12,175 nucleotides of DNA from NCBI GenBank assembly GCA_947175655.1, contig CAMWNQ010000045.1, positions 1 through 12,175 on the forward strand, in the 5' to 3' direction. A program made the position numbers and the translations under genes. A model generated the notes under the pieces. It did not search any database. It was not told the origin of the DNA and worked only from the letters and a program-made list of their open reading frames with translations. Of the stretch, positions 1-6,690 are shown piece by piece; position 1 is the first letter of the stretch; every line of letters begins with the position of its first letter. The stretch is from an uncultured Clostridia bacterium. Its GTDB lineage: Bacteria; Bacillota; Clostridia; Oscillospirales; Ruminococcaceae.

Positions 1-2
1 TT

Positions 3-31
3 ATTATATCACATTCTTTTCTGTTTGTCAA
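3..31 (-). promoter_or_regulatory. Strong outward promoter (proximal), probable rRNA operon promoter
   Basis: Read on the minus strand there is a perfect -35 TTGACA (26-31), a 17-bp spacer and a perfect -10 TATAAT (3-8). It points out of the left edge of the window. It is the last of three tandem promoters, and the 35-45 bp around it closely resemble the promoter at 116-144 (both read ACTTGACAAA...ATGTGATATA). Tandem near-consensus sigma-A promoters with repeated sequence are typical of rRNA operons in Firmicutes. The target gene lies outside the window, so the rRNA assignment is inference; a tRNA cluster is the main alternative. Confidence 0.75.
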
Positions 32-115
32 GTACTTCTTTCGATTTCTTTCAAAATCTTTCGACTTTTTCAATCCTTCCAAAGATTGTTTCCGCCCTCA
101 CCGGACGACTTATTT

Positions 116-144
116 AGTATATCACATTTCTTTTGATTTGTCAA
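116..144 (-). promoter_or_regulatory. Strong outward promoter (middle), probable rRNA operon promoter
   Basis: On the minus strand, -35 TTGACA (139-144), a 17-bp spacer and -10 TATACT (116-121). It duplicates the promoter at 3-31 about 113 bp upstream of it. The stretch between the two is locally GC-rich (about 92-110) and contains a short hairpin, with arms CAATCTT and AGGATTG on the minus strand and a TGGA loop. No gene is visible between the two promoters. Confidence 0.72.
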
Positions 145-195
145 GTACTTTTTTGAATTTTTTTAAAATACTTTTTTTCAAAAGAGGATATTACT

Positions 196-225
196 ATTAT
201 ATCACTAAAACTAAAAAAATGTCAA
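196..225 (-). promoter_or_regulatory. Strong outward promoter (distal) of the tandem set
   Basis: On the minus strand, -35 TTGACA (220-225), an 18-bp spacer and -10 TATAAT (196-201). It is the most upstream of three leftward promoters. It shares the TGA-TATAAT extension at the -10 with the other two, but its spacer is different and T-rich. It lies downstream of the AT-rich terminator-like hairpin at 273-300, as expected for the start of a separate transcription unit. Confidence 0.65.
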
Positions 226-272
226 TAAAAATATCTCACAATTTTTTATATTCATTTATGTACATTATATCC

Positions 273-300
273 AAAAAAAGATAAAAATAAATATTTTATC
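273..300 (-). terminator. Weak AT-only terminator-like hairpin
   Basis: On the minus strand, a 7-bp stem GATAAAA/TTTTATC (294-300 with 280-286) with a 7-nt loop is followed by seven T residues (273-279). The stem is almost all A-T, so stability is low. It lies 17 bp beyond position 318, the stop codon that the 379-711 gene would have if its frameshift were repaired, which supports that longer gene end. The rest of 226-317 contains nothing else recognisable. Confidence 0.4.
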
Positions 301-378
301 AGTTTTATCCTTTATAATTATATAAATACAGCTCCGACAGCAATAAGTAAAACAACCAAAGAAAATATAAATCTATAA

Positions 379-711
379 TCAAATGAAAAAATTACTGTCA
401 TTAATTACTATTTCTTCAGGGCAATTAGCATTATAAAAAATTCTTACAGTTTGATTTTTATAATATTTGGTATCAAAATATTCTTTTACCCTTATAATAT
501 ATTCTTTATCATTATAATTATATTTCAATGTAATATAATAATGCTGTATACTGATATTATTTTCTTCATAATTATGTTTACAATTAATTGCTATTATTTC
601 TGTAAAAGCTTCAGAACCATTTTGATTCAAATATTTATATCGAAAAAATATTTCTGCCATTCTTATATGAAAAATTGCAGGAATAATCAAAATAATGAGT
701 TTTAAAATCAT
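379..711 (-). CDS. Small DUF3592-like membrane protein, probably frameshifted near its C-terminus
   Basis: The readable frame gives about 110 residues: a hydrophobic N-terminal helix (about 2-17), then a charged beta-rich domain ending in VRIFYNANCPEEIVI (about 89-103). That ending resembles DUF3592 proteins and the gene at 3419-3838 (GDVIKICYDKNNTNKF). The start is taken as the ATG at 709-711, because AGGTGA (717-722) sits 5 nt upstream; a GTG at 718-720 would overlap that ribosome site. The frame stops at 379-381 straight after a run of six T (386-391). Removing one T lets it continue through FSLVVLLIAVGAVFI, a transmembrane helix, to a stop at 318-320, restoring the two-helix architecture of its relative. 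This could be a sequencing error, phase variation or a real mutation. The start lies just past the argF terminator with no room for a promoter, so expression would need readthrough. Function unknown. Confidence 0.6.
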   Translation of the reverse strand: MILKLIILIIPAIFHIRMAEIFFRYKYLNQNGSEAFTEIIAINCKHNYEENNISIQHYYITLKYNYNDKEYIIRVKEYFDTKYYKNQTVRIFYNANCPEEIVINDSNFFI

Positions 712-721
712 AAAAATCACC

Positions 722-762
722 TAAATAAAAAGACAGGGAATTCAAAAACACAATTCCCTGTC
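722..762 (-). terminator. Intrinsic terminator of the arg operon, after argF
   Basis: On the minus strand, 10 bp after the argF stop, an 11-bp perfect stem GACAGGGAATT/AATTCCCTGTC (752-762 with 732-742) closes a 9-nt loop and is followed by TTTTTATTT. This is a textbook Rho-independent terminator. Its T-tract runs directly into the ribosome binding site of the next small gene. Confidence 0.92.
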
Positions 763-772
763 AGATATTTTA

Positions 773-1681
773 TTAGTCAGCCATTAATTTAACCATAACA
801 GCTTTTTGTGCGTGAAGACGATTTTCAGCTTCTTCAAAAATTTCTGTTGAATGTTCTTCAAACACTTTAGATGTTATTTCTTCCTCACGATGAGCAGGCA
901 GACAATGCATAACCATAGCATCAGGTTTAGCAAGAGCCATAATATCATCATTAATCTGATAACCAGCAAAAGCCTTTCTTCTTTTTTCAGCTTCGCCCTC
1001 CTGACCCATTGATGCCCATACATCTGTAATAAGTACATCGGCGTTCTTAGCAGCTTCTGCCGGAGAATCAGTTATAGTAAAGCAGTCATATTTGCTTGCG
1101 AATTTCATAACATCATCAGCAGGACGATAGCCTTCTGGACAAGCTACAGCTACTTCCATTCCCACTTTAAGACCGCCGACAATAAGAGAATTGGCCATAT
1201 TATTTCCGTCGCCGATAAAGCACATTTTCAGACCGTCAAAACTGTTTTTATATTCTCTGATAGTCATAAGGTCAGCAAGAACCTGACAAGGATGTGCATA
1301 GTCAGTAAGACCATTAATTATCGGGATATTTCCGAATTCAGCAAGATTTTCAACTTCTTTCTGCTCAAAAGTACGAATCATAATACCGTCAAGATAGCGT
1401 GAAAGAACTCTTGCAGTATCCTGAACGGGTTCTCCCCTTCCTATCTGCAAATCATTTGATGAGAGGAAAAGAGGATATCCGCCAAGCTGATACATACCAG
1501 TTTCAAAAGATACTCTTGTACGTGTGGAAGCCTTCTGGAAAATCATTCCGAGGGTTTTTCCTTTAAGGATATTTGTATGAGGTATATTATGTTTAAGTTC
1601 ATATTTAAGTTGGTCTGCAAGATTAAGAATATCTATAATTTCTTCTGTAGATAAATCTGACATTTTTAATAAATGTTTCAT
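773..1681 (-). CDS. argF: Ornithine carbamoyltransferase
   Basis: Transfers the carbamoyl group from carbamoyl phosphate to ornithine to give citrulline, the sixth step of arginine synthesis, in the cytosol. The 302 residues match the usual family length. Visible motifs are the carbamoyl-phosphate loop STRTR (52-56), HPCQ (130-133), the ornithine-binding SMG loop in DVWASMGQE (220-228) and HCLPAHR (259-265) with the catalytic cysteine. The SMG loop and HCLPAHR favour the ornithine enzyme over aspartate, putrescine or N-acetylornithine carbamoyltransferases. The start is the ATG at 1679-1681, with GAAAGGA about 10 nt upstream. It is the last gene of the cluster, 32 bp after the LURP-one-like gene and immediately before a strong terminator. 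No carAB is present to supply carbamoyl phosphate. Confidence 0.96.
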   Translation of the reverse strand: MKHLLKMSDLSTEEIIDILNLADQLKYELKHNIPHTNILKGKTLGMIFQKASTRTRVSFETGMYQLGGYPLFLSSNDLQIGRGEPVQDTARVLSRYLDGIMIRTFEQKEVENLAEFGNIPIINGLTDYAHPCQVLADLMTIREYKNSFDGLKMCFIGDGNNMANSLIVGGLKVGMEVAVACPEGYRPADDVMKFASKYDCFTITDSPAEAAKNADVLITDVWASMGQEGEAEKRRKAFAGYQINDDIMALAKPDAMVMHCLPAHREEEITSKVFEEHSTEIFEEAENRLHAQKAVMVKLMAD

Positions 1682-1713
1682 CGGTATAGCAATCCTTTCT
1701 AAAATAATTTTAA

Positions 1714-2196
1714 TTATTTGCTTTTATTCATATCGCCGAATGCCCTGTCAACTGAAAGAGCAAAAAGAGGTACATAATCATCAAAATAATCATTTTGTAT
1801 TTCAATTTCATATTGAAGTTCACCATCAGCACCCATAATAACATTAATAGTACCGATTTGCATATCCTCTTTAAAAAGAGTGAAATGCTTTCTGTCAGAA
1901 CTTTTTAAAGTTGCCTTGATACCCTGTAATTTGCCTGTCTGGAATTCAAATTCTATAGACGGGTCAAGGAAAAGAGAAACACATCTTGCGATAATAAATA
2001 ATTTTTCATTGAGAACGATTTCAAACTGAGGCTTTTTGCTCTGTTCAACCTGAGTAAACGAATAAAGCTCATAACCACTTGCATCAAGCAATAGAAATTT
2101 TTTTCCAAATGATTTTTTCTTGATAGTATAAAGAAGTCTTTCTTTTTTATCCTGAACAATAATTTTACTTCCTTTGGAAACTAAAAATAACTCCAT
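1714..2196 (-). CDS. LURP-one-related / tubby C-terminal-like domain protein
   Basis: A 160-residue soluble protein with no signal peptide or clear membrane helix. It is built of short beta strands with the pattern seen in LURP-one-related (tubby/scramblase-like) proteins: YTIKKKSFGKKFLLLDASG near 23-41, then repeated strands of the type 'ity.F...lF....q.g' and a C-terminal hydrophobic helix VPLFALSVDRAF (about 142-153). The fold assignment rests on this pattern only. The family's role in bacteria is not established, and no catalytic residues can be named. The gene starts 6 bp after argD; its ribosome site GGAGGA lies inside the last argD codons, so the two are probably translationally coupled. 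It separates argD from argF, with no obvious metabolic link. Confidence 0.6.
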   Translation of the reverse strand: MELFLVSKGSKIIVQDKKERLLYTIKKKSFGKKFLLLDASGYELYSFTQVEQSKKPQFEIVLNEKLFIIARCVSLFLDPSIEFEFQTGKLQGIKATLKSSDRKHFTLFKEDMQIGTINVIMGADGELQYEIEIQNDYFDDYVPLFALSVDRAFGDMNKSK

Positions 2197-2202
2197 AAAA
2201 AC

Positions 2203-3378
2203 TCATTCCTCCAGTATAGTTTTAAAAATTTCTAACCCCTCTTTGATTTCATCATTCTGAATCGTCAGCGGTGGAAGAAGTCTGATTTTTTCTTTAGCCG
2301 TCAGCAATAAAAGACCTCTTTCGAGAGCTGATTTAACAACATCACCTGCCTTTTTATCTTTGAGAGTTATGCCAATCATAAGACCCAAACCACTTACAGA
2401 TTCCACTTCCTCAATTTTAAGAAGTTCAGATTTAAAGAGTTCTGCTTTTTGATTTACTTCATCAAGGAAGCCTTCTGACATAACAGTTTCCAGAACAGCA
2501 ATACCTCCGGCACAAGCAATAGGATTACCTCCGAAAGTAGAACCGTGTGTGCCAGCTGTAAGTACACCGGAACACTTTTCATCAGCAAGACAAGCACCAA
2601 CAGGCACACCTCCTGCAAGACCTTTTGCAAGAGTAGTAATATTTGCTTTTTTTCCGAAATGTTCACCAGCGAGTAATTTTCCGGTTCTGCCTATACCAGT
2701 CTGAACCTCATCGGCGATTACAAGAATATCATTTTTTTCACAGATTTCAAAAACAGCATCTACAAAATCCTGATTAAGAGCATTAACACCGCCCTCACCC
2801 TGAACATATTCAAGCATAACAGCACAGATACTATTATCTGAATTATTTATTGTTGATTCCAAATCATCAATATTATTTGCTTCAACGTTTATAAATCCCT
2901 CAACAAACGGGAAAAAGTAATTATGAAAAACTTCCTGACCTGTAGCGGAGAGCGTACAAAGAGTACGACCGTGGAAAGAATTTACAAGAGTAATAATATT
3001 ATGTCTGCCTTTTCCATATTTGTCAAAGCTGTATTTTCTTGCAAGCTTTATTGCACATTCATTGGCTTCTGCACCACTGTTTCCGAAAAATACCTTTGAA
3101 TATCCTGTAGCACTGCAAAGCATTTCAGCAAAATCAGCCTGAATCTTAGTATAGTAATAATTTGAAGTATGCTGTAAGCTTTTAACCTGATTGCATACAT
3201 AGTCTACCCATTTATCATTACAGTAACCGAGTGAATTAGTACCTATACCGCTTCCGAAATCTATGTAATTTTTTCCGTTTTCATCAACGCAGTGTCTATC
3301 CTTACCTTTTTCCATAACAAGAGGATAACGGCCATAAGTCTGCATAACATTATTATTAAATTTTTCAATAGTTTCCAT
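2203..3378 (-). CDS. argD: Acetylornithine aminotransferase
   Basis: A pyridoxal-phosphate class III aminotransferase that converts N-acetylglutamate semialdehyde and glutamate to N-acetylornithine and 2-oxoglutarate. The 391 residues are normal length. Motifs include FFGNSGAEANE (97-107, phosphate binding), FHGRT (135-139), LEYVQGEGG (189-197), DEVQTGIGRTG (223-233) with the cofactor-ring aspartate, the PLP lysine K252 in TLAKGLAGG, and HGSTFGGNP (278-286). The ATG is preceded by AAGGAG at an 8-nt spacing. Upstream, between its ribosome site and the stop of the DUF3592-like gene, lies one of the parS-like palindromes. Related class III enzymes (succinylornithine or GABA transaminase) are possible from sequence alone, but the arg context settles it. 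Confidence 0.95.
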   Translation of the reverse strand: METIEKFNNNVMQTYGRYPLVMEKGKDRHCVDENGKNYIDFGSGIGTNSLGYCNDKWVDYVCNQVKSLQHTSNYYYTKIQADFAEMLCSATGYSKVFFGNSGAEANECAIKLARKYSFDKYGKGRHNIITLVNSFHGRTLCTLSATGQEVFHNYFFPFVEGFINVEANNIDDLESTINNSDNSICAVMLEYVQGEGGVNALNQDFVDAVFEICEKNDILVIADEVQTGIGRTGKLLAGEHFGKKANITTLAKGLAGGVPVGACLADEKCSGVLTAGTHGSTFGGNPIACAGGIAVLETVMSEGFLDEVNQKAELFKSELLKIEEVESVSGLGLMIGITLKDKKAGDVVKSALERGLLLLTAKEKIRLLPPLTIQNDEIKEGLEIFKTILEE

Positions 3379-3398
3379 TTTTTATTCTCCTTATCCAG

Positions 3399-3418
3399 AG
3401 CGTTTCACGTGAAACGCT
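3399..3418. other. parS-like palindrome 1 (upstream of argD)
   Basis: A perfect 20-bp palindrome, AGCGTTTCACGTGAAACGCT, the longest of the five copies. The shared 16-mer is at 3401-3416. Its 14-bp core GTTTCACGTGAAAC equals the core of the ParB/Spo0J site parS (TGTTTCACGTGAAACA); only the outermost T/A pair is replaced by C/G. It abuts the stop codon of the DUF3592-like gene and ends 20 bp before the argD start. No T-tract follows, so it is not a terminator. Confidence 0.75.
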
Positions 3419-3838
3419 TTAATATTGCAAAAACAATAAAGCATCAGCCAAAATAATAAATATTCCAAACAGCACAAGCATCAAAGAAATATTACTTTTA
3501 CTGTTGTCATTTTCAATATGAAATTTATTAGTATTATTTTTGTCATAGCATATTTTTATTACATCGCCTCTTTTGAACTTAATATAATCCTCATGAATGA
3601 AAAAAGGATAAACAGCATTTACTTTTCCATTTTCAGTATTAAATTCTACAACCGGCGAAACAGTATTATAAGGAACTTTTTTCATATAAGAAGTTTTAAA
3701 GGCAAAATCAATAACAAGAGCATCTGTATAAATACCATCTTTAATTTTTCCCTTTGGTCTTTTTCCAAGAAAAAATCCAGATATAATCATAATTATTCCT
3801 ATTAATACAGGTATGAGTGCTATTATAATTGTATTCAT
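3419..3838 (-). CDS. DUF3592-like two-helix membrane protein
   Basis: A 139-residue protein with an N-terminal transmembrane helix (about 4-24), a soluble beta-rich domain (about 30-110) and a C-terminal helix (about 117-137). The middle contains features usual for DUF3592 proteins: a strand with PVVEFNTENG (62-71) and GDVIKICYDKNNTNKF (91-106), the 'v.V.Yd..nP..' element. Function unknown. It starts 6 bp after the argB stop with no good ribosome site, which suggests translational coupling to argB. It resembles the frameshifted gene at 379-711 in domain order and in the VxIxY motif, so the window holds two members of the family. A palindrome follows its stop by 2 nt. Confidence 0.75.
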   Translation of the reverse strand: MNTIIIALIPVLIGIIMIISGFFLGKRPKGKIKDGIYTDALVIDFAFKTSYMKKVPYNTVSPVVEFNTENGKVNAVYPFFIHEDYIKFKRGDVIKICYDKNNTNKFHIENDNSKSNISLMLVLFGIFIILADALLFLQY

Positions 3839-3844
3839 CTTAAA

Positions 3845-4711
3845 TTATCTGAACTGTGTTCCGATGCCTTCATTTGAAAGTATTTCAATAAGAATAGAGT
3901 GAGGAACTCTGCCATCAATGATAGCAGTCTTTTTAACACCTCTTCTGACAGCCTCAACACAGCAATCAATTTTAGGAATCATACCGCCTGAAATGATGCC
4001 CTGTCTTTTCATAAACGGCACTTCACTCACATTTATTGACGGAATTAAAGTTGATGGGTCTTCTTTGTTTCTCAGAAGTCCGGCAATATCAGTCATAAGA
4101 ATGAGATTTTCAGCACCAAGTTCAGCTGCTATTCTGGCAGCGGCAGTATCAGCATTAACATTATATGTAGCACCGAATTCATCTGTTGCAACAGTAGCAA
4201 TAACAGGTATATTTCCGTTTTTAAGAGTATCAAGAATAGGCTTTGTATTTACTTTTACAATATCTCCGACAAATCCTAAATCTTCACCGTTTGAGCCTCT
4301 TTTTCTTTCAGCCATAATCATCTGACCATCAATACCGCATAATCCGACAGCACTTCCGTGATTGTGTGCAAGAAGCTGAACAAGTTCCTTGTTTACCTTT
4401 CCGGCAAGAACCATTTTAACTACATCAACAGTAGCTTCATCAGTATATCTGAGACCATTAATAAACTTGCTCTCAATACCCAATCTGCTAAGCATATCAT
4501 TAATTTCAGGGCCTCCGCCGTGAACAAGAACAACTTTTATTCCGACAAGTGAAAGAAGGACTATATCACTCATAACAGCGTGTTTGAGTTCATTATTAGT
4601 CATAGCATTTCCGCCATATTTTACAACGACAATCTTATTATTATATTTCTGAATATAAGGAAGAGCATCATTAAGCACTTTTGCCCTCACTCCATTATCA
4701 ATAGTATTCAT
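3845..4711 (-). CDS. argB: Acetylglutamate kinase
   Basis: Phosphorylates N-acetylglutamate with ATP to N-acetylglutamyl-5-phosphate. The start is set at the ATG at 4709-4711 (288 residues): AGGAG lies 9 nt upstream, whereas a TTG at 4718-4720 would directly abut that site. Motifs are the ATP-binding lysine in KYGGNAM (31-37), the glycine-rich HGGGP (64-68), NVNADT (184-189), GGMIPK (242-247) with an active-site lysine, and HSILIEI near the C-terminus (271-277). An N-terminal helix of the type RAKVLNDALPYIQKY (about 9-23) precedes the kinase core. In arginine-inhibited acetylglutamate kinases such a helix links dimers into a hexamer, so feedback inhibition by arginine is likely but inferred. 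The gene is sandwiched between orf185 and orf139 with no palindrome on either immediate side. Confidence 0.95.
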   Translation of the reverse strand: MNTIDNGVRAKVLNDALPYIQKYNNKIVVVKYGGNAMTNNELKHAVMSDIVLLSLVGIKVVLVHGGGPEINDMLSRLGIESKFINGLRYTDEATVDVVKMVLAGKVNKELVQLLAHNHGSAVGLCGIDGQMIMAERKRGSNGEDLGFVGDIVKVNTKPILDTLKNGNIPVIATVATDEFGATYNVNADTAAARIAAELGAENLILMTDIAGLLRNKEDPSTLIPSINVSEVPFMKRQGIISGGMIPKIDCCVEAVRRGVKKTAIIDGRVPHSILIEILSNEGIGTQFR

Positions 4712-4741
4712 TTTAAACAACTCCTGTTTATATTATAATTA

Positions 4742-5299
4742 TTATTTACACTGTAAATAATCAATTAAAGCCTGATTGAGAATATTAAAAACTTCCTGAG
4801 GATTTTCAACACCATAAAAACCCTTCTGAACCAATCCATTAAGATTATTTCTATTTCTTTCATATCGTTTGCCGGCAATATCAAAACTTACATTTCCGAT
4901 ATTATTTTTACCCTGCAAAAGAGAAACATTAATCACATTACAAAGCATATCAGACATAAAACTTTTACTGTCATATGTCATAACACGCATATTAGTTATA
5001 GCATATAAATTTTTATGTCCGCCAAAAGAGCTTTTAATCAGATAAACTCCAATAAGAATAAAAGGAATTCCAAAAAGACCGAAAAGACCTCCTAAAATAA
5101 ATGCAGAAACTGTCCAGAATACAGCAAATGCAATCCATAAAATGGAAAATAATGCATTATAAGCACTGGCAAATGATTTTATTCCTCCGCCCTTATTGTA
5201 TTTTCCCTGCCAGAGAATAATTTCATTCGGCATAAGATAATTATCAAAAATATTATCCTGATAATTGTTATCTGTGATATTTTTCAAATCATCATACAT
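4742..5299 (-). CDS. Bacterial PH-like domain membrane protein
   Basis: A 185-residue protein. An N-terminal element LMPNEIILWQGKY (22-34) is followed by two hydrophobic helices (about 48-70 and 72-90), the characteristic YAITNMRV (99-106) leading into a beta-rich domain, and a C-terminal helix FYGVENPQEVFNIL (161-174). The order 'E..lW.G..., two membrane helices, Y.iTn.Rv, f..i.....v..il' is typical of bacterial pleckstrin-homology-like (bPH2) membrane proteins. Their molecular role is mostly unknown. The start has GGGAG 7 nt upstream. It follows argJ, separated by a palindrome, and precedes argB by 30 bp. No arginine-related role can be read from it; transport or stress roles would be guesses. 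Confidence 0.7.
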   Translation of the reverse strand: MYDDLKNITDNNYQDNIFDNYLMPNEIILWQGKYNKGGGIKSFASAYNALFSILWIAFAVFWTVSAFILGGLFGLFGIPFILIGVYLIKSSFGGHKNLYAITNMRVMTYDSKSFMSDMLCNVINVSLLQGKNNIGNVSFDIAGKRYERNRNNLNGLVQKGFYGVENPQEVFNILNQALIDYLQCK

Positions 5300-5313
5300 A
5301 AATATTCTCCCAT

Positions 5314-5329
5314 CGTTTCACGTGAAACG
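5314..5329. other. parS-like palindrome 2 (between argJ and orf185)
   Basis: Exact copy of the 16-bp palindrome CGTTTCACGTGAAACG; symmetry stops at 16 bp here. It lies 7 nt after the argJ stop and 14 nt before the orf185 start, so it nearly overlaps the ribosome binding site (GGGAG). It has the 14-bp parS core. Confidence 0.75.
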
Positions 5330-5336
5330 CTTTTCA

Positions 5337-6641
5337 TCAGCTTCTGTAATCACCATTTATCTTTACATAATCATAAGTGAGGTCACAGCCCCAAGCAACA
5401 GCACTGCAATCCCCTTCATTGAGAGAAATATAAATCTGTATTTCTTCTTCCTGAAGTATTTCCTTTGCTTTTTCTTCAGAGAATTCAACCCCTGAACCTT
5501 CACGGCAAACAGCAATAATACCTTTTGAAGAACCAATATTGACATCTATCTTAGAAATATCAAAATTAGCATCAGAATAACCAATAGCACAAAGTATACG
5601 ACCCCAGTTTGCATCTTCACCGAACATCGCAGTTTTAAAAAGACTTGATGTAATAACAGATTTTGCAACAGTTTCAGCAGTCTTTTCAGAACCAGCACCA
5701 ACACAGGCACATTCTATAAGTTTTGTAGCTCCCTCACCGTCACGTGCCATCATACGAGCAAGATTCATCATAACAGCATAAAGTGCATTTCTGAAATTCT
5801 CAAATTCATTATCTTCACAGTCAATAATTTTGTTTCCGCAGAGACCAGAAGCCATAACACATACCATATCATTTGTAGAAGTGTCACCGTCAACGCTTAC
5901 ACGGTTAAGAGTAACTTTTACTACATCACTTAAAGCACGCTGTAAGAGTTCAGAGCTTATATTAGCATCAGTGGTTATAAAAGTAAGAGTTGTAGCCATA
6001 TTAGGATGAATCATACCGCTTCCTTTAAGCATACCACCCATTACACATTTCTTACCACAAAGTTCAAATTCAACTGCTATTTCCTTTGGCATAGTATCAG
6101 TAGTCATAATAGCTTCAACAGCCCTTGCATTACCATCATAAGTAAGACCCTCACAAAGAGATTTCATACCGTTTGCAATAGGTTCAATAGGAAGAATTTG
6201 ACCAATAACACCAGTTGATGCAACAACAACATCATTTTCATCAATACCAAGTTCTTCAGCTACAAGACTGCACATTTTCTCAGCTTTTTCTACACCATCA
6301 GCATTGCAAGTATTGGCATTTACTGAATTTACAATAACAGCTCTTGCCTTTCCGTTCTGGATATGATTTTTAGTAACTTGAATAGGTGCACCCTTAACTT
6401 TATTTGTAGTATAAACAGCAACAGTATTGCAGATATCATCAGCAAGAATCAGTGCTATATCATTTTTCTTTTTAGTGTTATCAAAAGCAGGTTCAGCATT
6501 ATTAGAATGCTGGGAATTTTTTTCTGTATCTGTAAGAGGTTTATGAGCAAGACCGCAATGAATACCATTAGCTTTAAATCCTTTAGAAGCACATACTCCG
6601 CCGTCAATAAAATTTATTCCCTCAACCTTTTTTAATTCCAT
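5337..6641 (-). CDS. argJ: Glutamate N-acetyltransferase / amino-acid N-acetyltransferase (ArgJ)
   Basis: Moves the acetyl group from N-acetylornithine to glutamate, recycling the acetyl group; bifunctional members also use acetyl-CoA. The precursor self-cleaves before a threonine to form alpha and beta chains. Start taken at the ATG at 6639-6641 (434 residues): GGAGGG lies 7 nt upstream, while the ATG at 6654-6656 overlaps that site. The cleavage motif KGSGMIHPNMAT (206-217) places the nucleophile at Thr217; GEGATK (302-307) and FGEDANWGRI (340-349) are also typical. With no argA in the window, the bifunctional form would make the cluster self-sufficient; this is inference. Odd: residues about 34-60 form a hydrophilic, asparagine- and lysine-rich insertion not usual in ArgJ, making it longer than the common ~400 residues. 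Palindromes lie on both sides. Confidence 0.95.
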   Translation of the reverse strand: MELKKVEGINFIDGGVCASKGFKANGIHCGLAHKPLTDTEKNSQHSNNAEPAFDNTKKKNDIALILADDICNTVAVYTTNKVKGAPIQVTKNHIQNGKARAVIVNSVNANTCNADGVEKAEKMCSLVAEELGIDENDVVVASTGVIGQILPIEPIANGMKSLCEGLTYDGNARAVEAIMTTDTMPKEIAVEFELCGKKCVMGGMLKGSGMIHPNMATTLTFITTDANISSELLQRALSDVVKVTLNRVSVDGDTSTNDMVCVMASGLCGNKIIDCEDNEFENFRNALYAVMMNLARMMARDGEGATKLIECACVGAGSEKTAETVAKSVITSSLFKTAMFGEDANWGRILCAIGYSDANFDISKIDVNIGSSKGIIAVCREGSGVEFSEEKAKEILQEEEIQIYISLNEGDCSAVAWGCDLTYDYVKINGDYRS

Positions 6642-6666
6642 AAGTAAACCCTCCATATTCTGTAAA

Positions 6667-6684
6667 CCGTTTCACGTGAAACGG
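6667..6684. other. parS-like palindrome 3 (upstream of argJ)
   Basis: A perfect 18-bp palindrome, CCGTTTCACGTGAAACGG, with the shared 16-mer at 6668-6683. The 16-mer starts 7 nt after the stop of the orf187 membrane gene and ends 26 nt before the argJ start. The flanking base pair differs from copies 1 and 5 yet remains complementary, which suggests that symmetry outside the core is maintained by selection. It contains the parS core. Confidence 0.75.
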
Positions 6685-6690
6685 CATTAT

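Noticed and set aside
451..705. Plus-strand frame of 84 codons opposite the DUF3592-like gene
   Set aside because: Extreme Ile/Phe content reflects the complement of an AT-rich gene; no ribosome site; the minus-strand gene is better supported.
3399..3418. Palindromes as intrinsic terminators
   Set aside because: None is followed by a T-tract on the minus strand, and the palindromic centre leaves only the four-base ACGU loop on a 6-8 bp stem; ribosome sites follow directly.
3918..4325. Open plus-strand frame opposite argB (135 codons)
   Set aside because: It is antisense to a clear acetylglutamate kinase, has no ribosome site or recognisable domain, and is a by-product of codon bias, as are the other plus-strand frames.
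5741..5746. Another CACGTG inside argJ as a sixth palindrome
   Set aside because: Only the six-base centre matches; flanking bases do not continue the GTTT/AAAC arms, so it is a chance occurrence in coding sequence.
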